Assembly: GCF_900101045.1 (NCBI RefSeq)
Contig: NZ_FNFN01000003.1
Span: forward strand, 62,001 to 126,000
From: Nocardioides sp. YR527
Lineage (GTDB): Bacteria; Actinomycetota; Actinomycetes; Propionibacteriales; Nocardioidaceae
Direction of reading: 5' to 3'
DNA: 64,000 bases
Below the pieces are notes generated by a model. It did not search any database and had not been told where the DNA came from. It worked only from the letters and a program-made list of their open reading frames with translations. This document shows positions 1-10,100 of the stretch, in pieces. Positions within the stretch are counted from its first letter, which is position 1, and every line of letters starts with the position of its first letter. Made by a program: the position numbers and the translations under genes.

Positions 1-376
1 GGGCCTCGACGTCGTGGACGTTGGACATCTGCACGAACTTCCCGTCGCGGACCTTGTACATGGCGATCTCGTCGATCTCGATCCGTGCGCCGGTGGGAGC
101 CACGCCGAGCCATTCCTTCGTGGGGGTGCCGTGGTTGACGGAGTGGCACGACAGCGTCCCGCCTTCGGCGTCGATCACGATCTCCTTGATCTCCCACTGG
201 ATGTCGGGGACCGCGTCGGCGATGCCCTTGAGCGCCGCGACGACGTCTTCCCGGGTGGCCGGCTGGCCGTGCGAGAGGATGGACTCGGCGACGAACTCGT
301 CCATGCGGTCGAATTCGTGGGCGTTGAGCGCCTCGGTGTAGCGGTCGTAGAACTCGCGGATGTCGAAGTCGGACAT
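1..376 (-). CDS. SnoaL-like / nuclear transport factor 2 family protein (partial)
   Basis: The reading frame starts at an ATG at 376 and stays open to the window edge, so the C-terminus is missing. About 125 residues are visible, beginning MSDFDIREFYDRYTEALNAH. The pattern of an N-terminal helix with 'RYTEALNAHEFDRMDEFV', then 'AALKGIADAVPDIQWEI' and strands containing 'GTPTKEWLG' is typical of SnoaL-like ester cyclases and related NTF2-fold proteins. Such proteins bind small hydrophobic molecules or cyclise polyketides, but many have no known substrate. It is divergent from the AraC regulator on the plus strand and is a plausible target of it. The function beyond the fold is unassigned. Confidence 0.75.
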   Translation of the reverse strand, partial: MSDFDIREFYDRYTEALNAHEFDRMDEFVAESILSHGQPATREDVVAALKGIADAVPDIQWEIKEIVIDAEGGTLSCHSVNHGTPTKEWLGVAPTGARIEIDEIAMYKVRDGKFVQMSNVHDVEA

Positions 377-516
377 GACTGCCTTTCTTGCCCGATGTCC
401 GGGCTGCACTCGTGTGCTCTTGGTTGCGCTTGCAACATCGATAGTGCGGGATCACAGGCGTATGATCCATAATGCAGAGTCCGGCTTTCATTACATATCG
501 TCCAGAAGGGTCGCTG

Positions 517-1458
517 ATGCTCGGTTTCCGGGATCCGATGGCCGACGCCATCGGCCTGCTCAGGCCCCGCACCGTGGTGGGGCCCAGCCTCCGGGCCACG
601 GGAGAGTGGGCATTGCGCTTCGACACGTTCTTGCACGTGCGGATCGGTGGGCTCGTGCGCGGCACGTGCTGGCTGATCCTCGACGGGCACGAGCCGGTGC
701 TCCTGCAGGAGGGTGACACCTTCATGCTGGGCGACCCGCCGCCCTACGTGCTGGCCAGCACGCTCGACGCGCGCCCGCGCCCCGCGGAGCAGGTGTGGGC
801 GGGTGCCGAGGACGGGTTCGTGCGGATCGGCCCTGAGTCCGAGGACGACCTCTACCTCTGCGCCGGGCACATCGCGTTCGACGACAGCAACGCGGCCCTC
901 CTGACCGATCTACTGCCGCCGCTCGTGCTCGTCCGTGCGGGCGACCCTCATGGCGCGCGGCTCGCGCAGCTGATCGACCTCCTCGCCAACGAGGTCGGGG
1001 TGGCTGCCGCCGGCGGCCCGCTGGTGCAGAACCACCTCGCACAGATCCTGCTCGTGCACATGCTGCGTGCTCACGCCAGCCAGACAGATTGGCCCTGCGG
1101 CTGGCTGGGAGCTCTGAACGACGACGACATCGGCGCCGCCCTCCGTGCCATGCACGCGGACATGGCCCACCCCTGGACACTCAAGGAGCTCGCCGAGATC
1201 AGCAACATGTCGCGCTCTGCGTTCGCCCATGCCTTCAAGGGCCATGTCGGCATCCCGCCCCTGGAGTACCTGATCCAATGGCGCATGAACCTCGCCCGCG
1301 ACGCCCTCGCCCGCGACACGTTGTCGATCTCTGAGCTCGCACGAGCTACGGGCTACCAGTCCGAGAGCGCATTCAGCACCGCGTTCCGCCGCGTCGCCGG
1401 CTCGTCACCTGCGAAGTTCCGGGCCGAGGTACGCCGCTCGGTCGCGCACGCAGGCTGA
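517..1458 (+). CDS. AraC family transcriptional regulator, cupin-type sensor
   Basis: The protein has 313 residues with an N-terminal cupin_6-type ligand domain and a C-terminal AraC double helix-turn-helix. The first HTH is visible around 'WTLKELAEISNMSRSAFAHAFK' and the second around 'ISELARATGYQSESAFSTAFRR', ending in the usual 'G.SPAKFR' signature. I place the start at ATG 517 because AGAAGGG lies 6 nt upstream (504-510). An in-frame ATG at 472 would add 15 residues but has no ribosome binding site. It is transcribed away from the SnoaL-like gene, which suggests local control of that gene. The ligand is unknown. Confidence 0.85.
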   Translation: MLGFRDPMADAIGLLRPRTVVGPSLRATGEWALRFDTFLHVRIGGLVRGTCWLILDGHEPVLLQEGDTFMLGDPPPYVLASTLDARPRPAEQVWAGAEDGFVRIGPESEDDLYLCAGHIAFDDSNAALLTDLLPPLVLVRAGDPHGARLAQLIDLLANEVGVAAAGGPLVQNHLAQILLVHMLRAHASQTDWPCGWLGALNDDDIGAALRAMHADMAHPWTLKELAEISNMSRSAFAHAFKGHVGIPPLEYLIQWRMNLARDALARDTLSISELARATGYQSESAFSTAFRRVAGSSPAKFRAEVRRSVAHAG

Positions 1459-1498
1459 AGGATCTGGTTGGCGGGCGACGTGCGCGAGGCGGCTCGCC

Positions 1499-2317
1499 TC
1501 AGGCAGGCCAGGTCAGCGGGTCGAGCAGCAGATAGAACTGCTGCCTCTCCGCGTCGAGGTCGATTCCATACAACTCGGCGAACTCCTCGTCAGCCTGGCG
1601 AGCGGTGGTCTCGTCGGGCCACGTCTCGCGGGCGTTGGCCAGCAGCAGTGAGATGTCGGCATACGGGTCCGCCAAACCGAGGCGGCCCAGGTCGATCAGC
1701 CCAGCCACGCCCATCGTGTCGGGGTCGATCAGGATGTTCGGCAGGCAGAGGTCGCCGTGGCAGACGACTCGTTCGACCTTCTCCTGCCGTTGGCGCTGCG
1801 GCAGCTGGTCCTCGAGCCGCCCGAGGATCCGTGCCGGTGGCACCTGCTGCAGCGAGACCGGCAGGAACTCGGCCTGGACCCGGTTCTCTGCCACCGTCGT
1901 ACGTGCCAGGGGCATCATCGACGCGAGCCCCCGGTCGAACGGACAGTCCGCCGTGCGGAGGTCGTGCAGCGCCCGCGCGATGGCCGCGATCCCCGGCCAG
2001 GCGCGCCGGAGCGCAGCAGCATCGAGCTGATCGGCCGGAACACCGGCAACGGCACTGGTGATCAGGCATGCGCCATCGTCGGTGGCCCGCCATTCGAGCA
2101 CGGACGCAGCGGGGAGGCCCGCCTCGCCGAGCCAGGCGACCCGGTTCCGCTCCGCAGCGAGGTCACCCCTGTCCGCAGCGGGGACGAGCTTGGCAAACCG
2201 TCCATGGGCACGGTCGTGGAGGACGACGGCGCCGGACTCTCCAGTCGTGACCGGTTTCCATTCCGTGCCGTCGGTGGGCAGCAGTCCGGCTGGTATCGAG
2301 GAGATGTCGACCGACAT
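1499..2317 (-). CDS. Aminoglycoside phosphotransferase, APH(3'') (streptomycin) type
   Basis: This 272-residue protein is full length for the small-molecule kinase family. It shows the Brenner motif with catalytic aspartate, VCHGDLCLPNIL, at about residues 187-198, and the metal-binding segment GLIDLGRLGLADPYADI about 20 residues later. The N-terminal part (GLLPTDGTEWKPVTTGESGA) and overall length resemble APH(3'')-I enzymes, which phosphorylate streptomycin in the cytoplasm. The gene is divergent from the kinase gene, with 131 bp between them. It may be chromosomal intrinsic resistance or a housekeeping small-molecule kinase. The family is secure; the streptomycin substrate is inferred from overall similarity. 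Confidence 0.82.
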   Translation of the reverse strand: MSVDISSIPAGLLPTDGTEWKPVTTGESGAVVLHDRAHGRFAKLVPAADRGDLAAERNRVAWLGEAGLPAASVLEWRATDDGACLITSAVAGVPADQLDAAALRRAWPGIAAIARALHDLRTADCPFDRGLASMMPLARTTVAENRVQAEFLPVSLQQVPPARILGRLEDQLPQRQRQEKVERVVCHGDLCLPNILIDPDTMGVAGLIDLGRLGLADPYADISLLLANARETWPDETTARQADEEFAELYGIDLDAERQQFYLLLDPLTWPA

Positions 2318-2448
2318 GGGCCCATGATCACTGCGGACCGCTTCGCGTCCAACACGGTGCAGCCCGTCTGTCGTGGTCTCAAACGGCGCCGAGTGGCAAT
2401 CGGCGAGATCGACGGGCTGCGCGCGCCGGCCTGAGGTCCGGCCTCATA

Positions 2449-3831
2449 ATGTCCCAGGTGACCCTTCCCCAGACCCTCGGGCGCTTGCGCCAGGTCAAGC
2501 CACTCGGTTCCGGCGGATTCGCCGAGGTGTGGCTCTACCACGACCCGGACCTCGACTCGCCCGTTGCCGTGAAGGTGCTCAGTGCCCAGTGGACGCAGGC
2601 GGCCGACATCCGAGAGCGCTTCCTGCAGGAGGCGCGGTTCCTCCGGTCGGTGGACTCGCCCCACGTCGTCTCGGTCCACGACATCGGCGAGACTCCGGAG
2701 GGTGCGCCCTACTTCGTGATGGCGTACGCCGATGGGGGCAGCGTCGCGGAGCTGATCACCCAGCACCCGCAAGGCATGCCGCCGCAGATGGTGGCCGACC
2801 TGGTGACACAGGCCGCGTCCGGCCTCGACGCACTGCACGTGCGCTCGGTCATCCACCGCGACGTGAAGCCGGCCAACATCCTGCTCTCCGGCGGTTCCGA
2901 CGGGCGGCTGCGCGCGATGGTCGCCGACCTCGGCGTGGCCCGCGCGCTCGACCAGCACTCGGAGGTGACCCGGCAGATCGGGACGCCCGCCTACATGGCG
3001 CCCGAGCAGTTCGACGAGTCGCTGCCGATCGACCATCGCGCTGACGTACGCAGCCTGGGTGCGGTCGCGTGGGCGATGTTCGCCGGGCGCTCGCCCGCGC
3101 CGGCGTTGACGATCGCATCCCGGGTTCCCGACCTCGGCACCGTCGCGCCGGTGCCGGCGACTGTGTCCGCGGTGATCATGCGTGCCCTCGAGCCGAGGGC
3201 TGAGGACCGGTGGCCGGACGCGGGGAGCTTCGCCGCGGCGCTCACGGCCGCGGCCGAGGGACGGGCGGTCGCCGTACCTCCTCCGCCTCCTCACGCCGCG
3301 CAGACCGTGCTCCGTTCGCCGTCGCAGCCGCCGACCCATCCCCCGACGCAGCCCCCGTCGCAACCCCCGACGCAGCCGCAGCCGGCGCCGGGCCGACGTA
3401 CCGCCGTCATCGTCGTGGCCGCCGTCGCGGCCGCGCTGGTGCTGGGCGGCGCCGCGACCTGGTTCGTGACGCGCGGCGGCTCGGCCGAGGATCCGGCCGG
3501 CGGCGAGGAGACCGCGGCCGGGGAGCCGGTGAGCGGTGCGGAGACGGCGGCTGTCCGGTTCGTCGACGCGCTCCAGGCAGGTGACTGCGAGGCCGCGGGC
3601 CTCTACATCCCCGACCTCGACGACCCGGCCTCGTGGGACTGCACTGATGACGCCAACGGAGGCGACGGCTTCTACTACCACATCCTCGACGACCTCGACG
3701 CCGGCGGCGAGCGCCGGGTCGAGGACCTCGGGGACGGGCTCTTCAGGGTGGTCTGGGTCGACCAGGGCTACGTCAACATGCAGCGCCAGGAGGACACTCT
3801 GTTCACGGTGCAGCAGGTCGTCTGCTGCTAG
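2449..3831 (+). CDS. Membrane-anchored Hanks-type serine/threonine protein kinase
   Basis: The 460-residue protein has an N-terminal kinase domain (about 1-270). The glycine loop GSGGFAEVW is at 20-28, the ATP lysine in VAVKVL at 42, the catalytic HRDVKPANILL near 135, an ADLGVAR metal motif (DLG instead of DFG), and the activation-loop end GTPAYMAPEQF. A proline/glutamine/threonine-rich linker (about 285-315) is followed by one membrane span (about 320-342, AVIVVAAVAAALVLGGAATW). A roughly 115-residue extracellular tail contains several cysteines and no PASTA repeats. This layout fits a PknB-like sensor kinase with an unknown external signal. The final bases overlap the end of the convergent DUF1772 gene. 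Confidence 0.92.
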   Translation: MSQVTLPQTLGRLRQVKPLGSGGFAEVWLYHDPDLDSPVAVKVLSAQWTQAADIRERFLQEARFLRSVDSPHVVSVHDIGETPEGAPYFVMAYADGGSVAELITQHPQGMPPQMVADLVTQAASGLDALHVRSVIHRDVKPANILLSGGSDGRLRAMVADLGVARALDQHSEVTRQIGTPAYMAPEQFDESLPIDHRADVRSLGAVAWAMFAGRSPAPALTIASRVPDLGTVAPVPATVSAVIMRALEPRAEDRWPDAGSFAAALTAAAEGRAVAVPPPPPHAAQTVLRSPSQPPTHPPTQPPSQPPTQPQPAPGRRTAVIVVAAVAAALVLGGAATWFVTRGGSAEDPAGGEETAAGEPVSGAETAAVRFVDALQAGDCEAAGLYIPDLDDPASWDCTDDANGGDGFYYHILDDLDAGGERRVEDLGDGLFRVVWVDQGYVNMQRQEDTLFTVQQVVCC

Positions 3832-4265
3832 CCCGAGATCCGGGTGACCGTCCCGGGCAGACTGAGCAGGACGAAGGCGCCGGTCGCGGTGAGGGTTCGT
3901 AGGGTGTGGAAGATCAGCCACGGCCTCTCGAACGAGGACACGGAGCCGCCGTTCGCCAGGGCGTCGTTCAGCGGCAGGTTCGCCGCGAAGGTGATGACCA
4001 CGGCCGCGACGGACAGGCAGGCGGCGGTGATGGCGAGCGGGCTCCGGTGCCAGCCGAGGAGGACCAGCGCCAGGAGCGGTGCGCCCAGGAAGAAGACCAT
4101 GAACACCGGGTTGACGATGACCACGTTGAGCCGGTTCATGACCCGCGTGTAGACCTCGTCGGGCTGGCCGTGCAGCGCCGGCATGAAGGCGACCAGGAAG
4201 GCGATGTAGATGCCGGCGGTGACGCCGTTGAGCAGCCTCGCGCCGGTGAGTACGACCTCGCTCAT
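3828..4265 (-). CDS. DUF1772 (anthrone oxygenase-like) membrane protein
   Basis: The 145-residue protein has four predicted membrane spans: near 7-30, 55-73 (VFMVFFLGAPLLALVLLG), 80-97, and the C-terminal 125-140. The small size and the 'NRLNVVIVNPVFMV' segment after the first span match the DUF1772 family, some members of which are anthrone oxygenases in polyketide pathways. It is the second gene of a two-gene operon: its ATG overlaps the stop of the upstream NmrA-like gene by 4 bp (4262-4265). DUF1772 and NmrA proteins are often paired. The substrate is unknown. Confidence 0.8.
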   Translation of the reverse strand: MSEVVLTGARLLNGVTAGIYIAFLVAFMPALHGQPDEVYTRVMNRLNVVIVNPVFMVFFLGAPLLALVLLGWHRSPLAITAACLSVAAVVITFAANLPLNDALANGGSVSSFERPWLIFHTLRTLTATGAFVLLSLPGTVTRISG

Positions 4266-5050
4266 GACTGCTCACCACCGGCGAGACCGTCGATGCTCCG
4301 AGCAGCGCGGCCCAGCACCGTTTCGACGTCCTGGGTGACGTACGCGTTGCGGCCGTCGAGCACCTCCTCGAAGAGGTACGCCAGCCCGGCCGCGTCCGCG
4401 GCCGGCAACCCGGCCTCGGTCAGGACCGTGATGTAGTCCTCGGTGGGCATGGAGAGGTACGCGACGCCGGGCCCGCCGACGGCGCGCGCGGCCTCCTCGA
4501 AGGTGAGCAGCTGCGGTCCGGTGAGCTCCAGGACGCGGCCGACGTAGCCCTTGTCGAGGAGGGTGGCGACGGCGACCTCGGCGATGTCGTCGGCGTCGAC
4601 GAACGGCTCGGCGACGGTGTGCTCGACCATGGTGAGCGACCCGGCGGCGAGCTCGTCCGCGAACGCGCCTTCGGTGAAGTTCTGCATGAAGAAGGCCGAG
4701 CGCAGGATCGTCCACTCGGCGCCCGAGGCCGTCATGGCCTGCTCGGCGCGCTGGGCGCCGTCCTCGCCGCGGCCGGAGAGCAGCACCAGCCGGGTGCAGC
4801 CGGCGGCGACCGCCTGGGCGGCGAACGCGCCGATGATCTCGTCGGCACCCGGCAGGCCGAGGTCGGGCTGGAAGGTCAGGTAGGCCGACTCGCAGCCGTC
4901 GACGGCCCCGGCCCAGGTGGTCCGGTCGTGCCAGTCGAACCGGGGTGTCGAGTGGCGGGTGACGCCACGTACGTCGTGGTCGAGGGTCTGGAGGCGGTGG
5001 GCGACGCGCTGGCCGGTCTTGCCGGTGGCGCCGGTGATGAGAGTTGTCAT
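4262..5050 (-). CDS. NmrA-like NAD(P)-binding oxidoreductase (atypical SDR)
   Basis: The 262-residue protein begins MTTLITGATGKTGQRVAHRL, the glycine-rich TGATGKTG dinucleotide-binding motif of atypical SDRs of the NmrA/YtfG type. 'LLSGRGEDGAQRAEQAM' and 'WTILRSAFFMQNF' are characteristic of quinone-oxidoreductase-like NmrA proteins, and 'PFVDADDIAEVAVATLLDKGYVGRVLELTGPQ' is the standard C-terminal substrate-domain entry. It is first in an operon with the DUF1772 membrane protein and divergent from an AraC regulator (74 bp apart), which probably controls it. The physiological substrate is unknown. Confidence 0.88.
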   Translation of the reverse strand: MTTLITGATGKTGQRVAHRLQTLDHDVRGVTRHSTPRFDWHDRTTWAGAVDGCESAYLTFQPDLGLPGADEIIGAFAAQAVAAGCTRLVLLSGRGEDGAQRAEQAMTASGAEWTILRSAFFMQNFTEGAFADELAAGSLTMVEHTVAEPFVDADDIAEVAVATLLDKGYVGRVLELTGPQLLTFEEAARAVGGPGVAYLSMPTEDYITVLTEAGLPAADAAGLAYLFEEVLDGRNAYVTQDVETVLGRAARSIDGLAGGEQS

Positions 5051-5124
5051 GCCTCTAATCTGGCCGCCCGAGAGCGACGATGGAATACGTGTGACTCCAG
5101 GCAGAATGCGTTATCGTCTCACTC

Positions 5125-6036
5125 ATGTCGTCGCTGGATCTGCTCATGGACGGTCCACGGGCCCAGGCCGCCTTCCTGCTGAAGGCCGTGTTCTCCGGGG
5201 AGTGGTCGATCACCGCCGAGGACGAGGTGCCGCTCACGGTCATCGCGATCGCACGCGGCGAAGCGGTCTTCACCGGCTGCGAGGGACCGCAGAAGGTGGC
5301 GGCGGGTGACGTGATCGTGTGCCGCGGGCCGGCGACCTATGTCATCGCCGACTCGGCCGATCGCCCGGCCGACATCCGGATCCTGCCCGGCCAGGTCTGC
5401 GTCGACCCGAACGGGGCGCTGCTGGCCGAGGAGCTGGCGTTGGGCGTACGCACCTGGGGAAACAGTCGCTCGCCGGAGGCGACCGTGATGCTCATCGGGA
5501 CCTATGAGCGCGAGACGTCGGTGGGCTCGCTGCTGTTGTCCCGGCTGCCGACCAGCGTGGTGCTGCGCGGCTTCGACACCGCCGTTCTCGACCTCCTGGC
5601 GGCCGAGCTGGTGCGCGAGGAGGCCGGCCAGGCAGCCCTGCTCGACCGGCTGCTGGACGTACTCGTGGTCAAAGCCGTGCGCGAGGTGCTCGCGGCCTCC
5701 CCGGCCCTTCCTGCCGATGACGCGGTGGCCGCGGTGCTGCGGGCGATGGAACAGCACCCGCAGCTGCCCTGGACGGTCGCCGGCCTCGGTGAGCAGGTCG
5801 GTCTCTCGCGAGCCGCTCTGGCCCGGCGCTTCACCGAGCAGGTCGGCGAGCCACCACTGGCGTACCTGACCCGGTGGCGGCTCGCCCTGGCCGCGGACCT
5901 GCTGGTCGGCACGGACCTGACCCTGTCGGCGATCGCCGCCCGCGTCGGCTACGCCAACCCGTTCGCCCTCAGTGCCGCCTTCAAGCGCCTCCACGGCACC
6001 TCGCCGACCTCCTTCCGGAGCCGTCACGTCGCCTGA
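5125..6036 (+). CDS. AraC family transcriptional regulator
   Basis: The 303-residue protein has an N-terminal cupin_6 sensor (about 15-185) and a C-terminal AraC HTH pair. The first helix-turn-helix is in 'WTVAGLGEQVGLSRAALARRFTEQVG' and the second in 'LTLSAIAARVGYANPFALSAAFKRLHGTSPTSFR'. It has the same architecture as the regulator at 517-1458 but a different sequence. It lies divergently beside the NmrA/DUF1772 operon; AraC cupin_6 proteins commonly control an adjacent NmrA-type reductase. The shared 74-bp spacer probably holds both promoters. The inducer is unknown. Confidence 0.88.
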   Translation: MSSLDLLMDGPRAQAAFLLKAVFSGEWSITAEDEVPLTVIAIARGEAVFTGCEGPQKVAAGDVIVCRGPATYVIADSADRPADIRILPGQVCVDPNGALLAEELALGVRTWGNSRSPEATVMLIGTYERETSVGSLLLSRLPTSVVLRGFDTAVLDLLAAELVREEAGQAALLDRLLDVLVVKAVREVLAASPALPADDAVAAVLRAMEQHPQLPWTVAGLGEQVGLSRAALARRFTEQVGEPPLAYLTRWRLALAADLLVGTDLTLSAIAARVGYANPFALSAAFKRLHGTSPTSFRSRHVA

Positions 6037-6054
6037 CGCCTCACCGGCGACCGG

Positions 6055-6948
6055 TCAGAACCGCTCCGCGAGGAAGGCCAGCTGGTCGGGGACCACGCGG
6101 CGCCAGTAGCCGAGGTCATGGTCGCCGAGGGTGAAGCCGCCGGCGGGCCGGGGATCGAGGAGATCGACGAAGTCGCGGGTGGCGGCGTAGAACGGGTCGC
6201 CCTCACCGCAGTCCACGCGCAGCGGGATGTCGGTCAGCGACGCCTCCCTGCCGAACACCGTCACCTCGGCGAAGTCGTCCTCGTCGTCGTACGCCCCGGG
6301 CCTGGTGTCGCCGAACTCGTGCCAGAGCGCCGGGCTCATCACGGAGACGCCACGGAGGCGGGGGACCCGCGGTGCGAGATGCAGGGCGCCGAAGCCGCCC
6401 ATCGACCAGCCGAGCAGTGCGACCCGGTCGGTGTCGAGGCCGCGTTCGGTGAGAAGCGGCAGGAACTCGTCGACGACCATCGTGCCGGCGTCCTCGCCGG
6501 TGTCCCGGGCGTGCCAGTAGCTGTCGCCGCCGTCCACGCTCGCTATGGCGTACGGCGCGGTGCCGCTGGCCACGGCGTCCGCGAGAAATCGGTCGAGGGC
6601 GAGGCGGTCGGGGGCGAAGGCCGCGGAGTGGTCGTGGCCGTGCCCGTGCAGGGTGAGAACCACGGGCAGTCCGTCGTCGAGAGCTGATCCGGGTGGCAGC
6701 GCCAACGCCCACCTGCATACCGCGCCGAGCCGGGCCTGCGAGACGAACTCGCCGTGTTCGACCCTGCCGCCCGCGATGTCCGGCACCTTCCCGTCCTCGC
6801 CGTCGAGGCCGAGGCGGCCGTAGAGCCATGAGCGTCCGGGCAGCAGCTCGGTCTGAACCGTCAGTGCACCTGCGACCCCGATGCCGGCCACCGCGCCGCC
6901 GCCCGTCAAGAGGGCGCGGCGCGAGAGTCGGCGGGGGTGATCGAGCAC
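6055..6948 (-). CDS. Tat-exported alpha/beta hydrolase (esterase)
   Basis: The N-terminus carries a twin-arginine signal (HPRRLSRRALLTGGGAVAG) followed by a hydrophobic stretch, so export by Tat is predicted. The nucleophile elbow is GWSMGGFGALHLA. An earlier 'LTLHGHGHDHS' can form the oxyanion region, and a late 'LGDHDLGYWRRVVPDQLAF' supplies the catalytic histidine. This is the arrangement of the putative esterase (EstA/mycolyltransferase-like) family. I chose the GTG at 6948, which leaves a short n-region; an upstream in-frame GTG at 6972 is possible and adds 8 residues. It converges on the AraC gene with an 18-bp gap. The substrate is unknown. Confidence 0.8.
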   Translation of the reverse strand: MLDHPRRLSRRALLTGGGAVAGIGVAGALTVQTELLPGRSWLYGRLGLDGEDGKVPDIAGGRVEHGEFVSQARLGAVCRWALALPPGSALDDGLPVVLTLHGHGHDHSAAFAPDRLALDRFLADAVASGTAPYAIASVDGGDSYWHARDTGEDAGTMVVDEFLPLLTERGLDTDRVALLGWSMGGFGALHLAPRVPRLRGVSVMSPALWHEFGDTRPGAYDDEDDFAEVTVFGREASLTDIPLRVDCGEGDPFYAATRDFVDLLDPRPAGGFTLGDHDLGYWRRVVPDQLAFLAERF

Positions 6949-7039
6949 GCCCTCAGCGTAGGGGCCCACCACACACGCTGGCCGGTTCCGGTCACACGAT
7001 TGACCCCTGTTACCAGCCCTTCATAGCGTGGTCACTGGG

Positions 7040-7053
7040 TTGATACGTTTCAA
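7040..7053. promoter_or_regulatory. LacI-type operator upstream of the GH78 rhamnosidase gene
   Basis: TTGATACGTTTCAA is a 14-bp palindrome with one mismatched pair and the central CG typical of LacI/GalR family operators. It ends 50 bp before the rhamnosidase ATG, where it could occlude a promoter. No LacI-family gene is in the window, so the repressor would act from elsewhere. Confidence 0.6.
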
Positions 7054-7103
7054 CATCTCGGGTGTCACCCCTTTGCCGGAGACCCCCAGCCGTTGGAGGA
7101 CCG

Positions 7104-10100
7104 ATGTCCTGGACCCGTTCGATCGTCGTGCTGATGTCGACGTCGCTCATGCTCGCCGCCGCGCAGCTGACGACCACCGGTCCGGCCGGCGCGGCCGAGA
7201 CGGCCCGTCCTGGCGCGATGGTGCCGGTGCGGCTCGAGACCGCCGGCCTCGCCGACCCGATCGGGATCGACGACACCGAGCCGACCCTCAGCTGGGAGCT
7301 GAAGACCGGCCGGGAGGAGAGCCGCCAGGCGGCGTACCAGATCCGCGCGGCGAGCACGAGCGCTCGGCTGGCCGCCGGGCGGGCGGACCTGTGGGATTCC
7401 GGCCGGGTGCGTTCCTCGATCAACCACGGGGTGGCGTACGACGGGCGTGCCGTCGACTCCCGCGACCACGTCTTCTGGCAGGTGCGGGTGTGGGACGAGC
7501 GTGGCGGAGTGTCGCGGTGGAGTGACCCGGCCAGCTGGGAGGTCGGCCTGGTCGACGAGGCCGACTGGGACGCCGACTGGATCGGCAACCCGGTGTGGGA
7601 GGAGCCGGTGGCGCACCCGATGCCGGTGGACCTGTCCACGCCCGCGAGCGGTCGCTATCTGCGGATCAGCGTCACGCGTCTGGATGGCGCGACCACCGAC
7701 CCGTTCGCCGAGAATCGCGAGGCGCGCCTGCAACTGGGCGAGATCGAGGTGTTCGACAGCACCGACCCGAGCGCCAACTTCGCCGCGGGCGCGGACGTGG
7801 TGGCCTCCGAGAGCGACGACACCGACGGCGAGTGGGCGCCGGGCTACCTGACCGACGGCGAGCGGCTCTCCTCCGCGGCCCCGCGCGGTTACAGCAGCGA
7901 GTCACACCCCACGCTCGACGTCTCGAGCAAGCCCATCACGTTGACCGTCGACCTCGGGGAGAAGCGGTCGTTCAACCGCGTACGCCTCTATCCCCGCAGC
8001 GACCTGCAGGACCAGTTCGCCCGCAGCGCCAACTACCCCCGGAACTTCTCCGTGGAGGTCTCCGACGCTCCGGACACCGGCTTCCAGACGGTACGAAGCT
8101 ACTCCAACCAGCAGCCGCCGTCGGCCCAGCACACCCAGCCCATGGCGCTGCCGATCTTCGCGAAGCAGTTCGACCTGAAGCGGGACGTGCGCAGCGCGCG
8201 GCTGTACGTGACCGGCATGGGCGTCTACTCCGCGACGATCAACGGACAGGCTGTCACCGACGCGGTGCTCGAGCCGCCGAACACCGACGTGAGGGACCAG
8301 GTGGTCGCCTCGGCGTACGACGTCACCGGGCTGCTGCGTTCGGGGCAGAACCGGTTCGCCGCGGAGCTGGGCACGGGGATGGCACAGGTCAACCGTGCCG
8401 CGTCCAACCGCTACCAGTACATGAACAGCGACTACAGCCCGCCGCGGCTGCTCGCCCAGCTGGAGATCACCACCACCGACGGCAGGCGCCACGTGGTCGC
8501 CACGGACGGTTCCTGGCAGACGACGCTGGGCGCGACCACCACCGCGAACTGGTACGGCGGCGAGGACTACGACGCTCGTCGCGAGCAGGCGGGCTGGCGC
8601 GAGCCGGGGACCAGCCTGACCGGCTGGGACACCGCCGAGGTCACCGAGCCGCCGTTCGAGACCACCGAGATCGTGGGGCGCACGGCACCGCCGATCACCC
8701 AGGTCGACGCGCTCCGGGCGACGTCGGTCACCAACCCCGAGGCCGGGACCTACATCGTCGACTTCGGCACGAACGTCGTCGGCTGGCCCGAGCTGACCGC
8801 CGACGGCGCGGCCGGCACCGAGGTGCGGATGTACCCGGCCGAGCAGCTGGACAAGGACGGGACGGTGCTGCAGACGCAGTACAGCGGGCGCAATCGGGTG
8901 TGGCAGGCGATGACCCTGGACGGCACCGGCCCGCTCACCTGGCACCCGAGGTTCAACTACTCGGGGTTCCGCTACCTGGAGATCACCGGGCTCAGCGCCG
9001 CGCCCGCGCTCGCCGACGTGCGCGCGCTGGTGCTGCGTACGGACAACGCCGCGGCAGGCACGGTCGAGTCCTCCGATCCGCTGCTGAACAGCATCCACGG
9101 CATCATCAACCGTGCGATCCAGGGCAACATGTACTCGGTCCTCACCGACTGCCCGCACCGCGAGAAGTTCGGTTGGACCGAGCAGCTGAACCTGGTCTTC
9201 GACTCGGTCGCGAAGAACTACGACGTCGAGGCCTACTACCGCAAGATCGTCCAGGACATGGCCGACTCCCAGACCTCCTTCGGGCTGGTCCCGGACATCA
9301 CGCCGGAGTACACCGAGTTCTCCGAGTGGAACGTCGGCTACCGCGACGACGCCAACTGGGGCGGCAGCATCATCCTCGCCCCGTGGCTGATGTATCGCGC
9401 CTACGGGGACGTCGAGACGATGCGTACGTTCTATCCGAACATGCAGCGCTACCTCGACTACCTCTCCGGTCGCGCCGACGGGCACATCCTCGGCCAGGGG
9501 CTCGGTGACTGGATCGCGATCGACACGACCACCCCGCTGGAGCTGGTCGGGACCCAGGCCTACTACAAGCTCGCGTCGACGTTGAGCCAGGTCGCCCGGA
9601 CCATCGGGAAGAAGCAGGACGCCGAGAAGTACGCCGCGCTCGCCGCCGACATCGCCGACGCCTTCAACGCCGAGTTCTTCGATGCGGCGACCGGCGACTA
9701 CGGGCCGGGCAACCAGACCAGCAACGGACTGGCTCTGGACGCCGACCTGGTCCCGGCGGACCACCGCGACCAGGTCCTCGGCAACCTGATCGAGAGCATC
9801 CGGGCGGCCGACGACCATCTTCGTGTCGGCGAGATCGGTCTGCCCGCGATCCTCGACGTGCTGGCCGAGGAGGGGCGCGACGACGTCATCTACGACATCG
9901 CCACGCAGACCACCTACCCGAGCTACGGCTACCTCGTGGAGACCGGCTCGACCGCGCTGCCCGAGGCCTGGACCGGGATGACCAAGTCCGGATCCCAGAA
10001 CCACTACATGCTCGGCGCGATCGACGACTGGTTCTGGTCAGGCCTCGGCGGTATCGAGCAGGCGCCCGGGTCGGTCGCCTTCCGCGACCTGGTGATCGCT

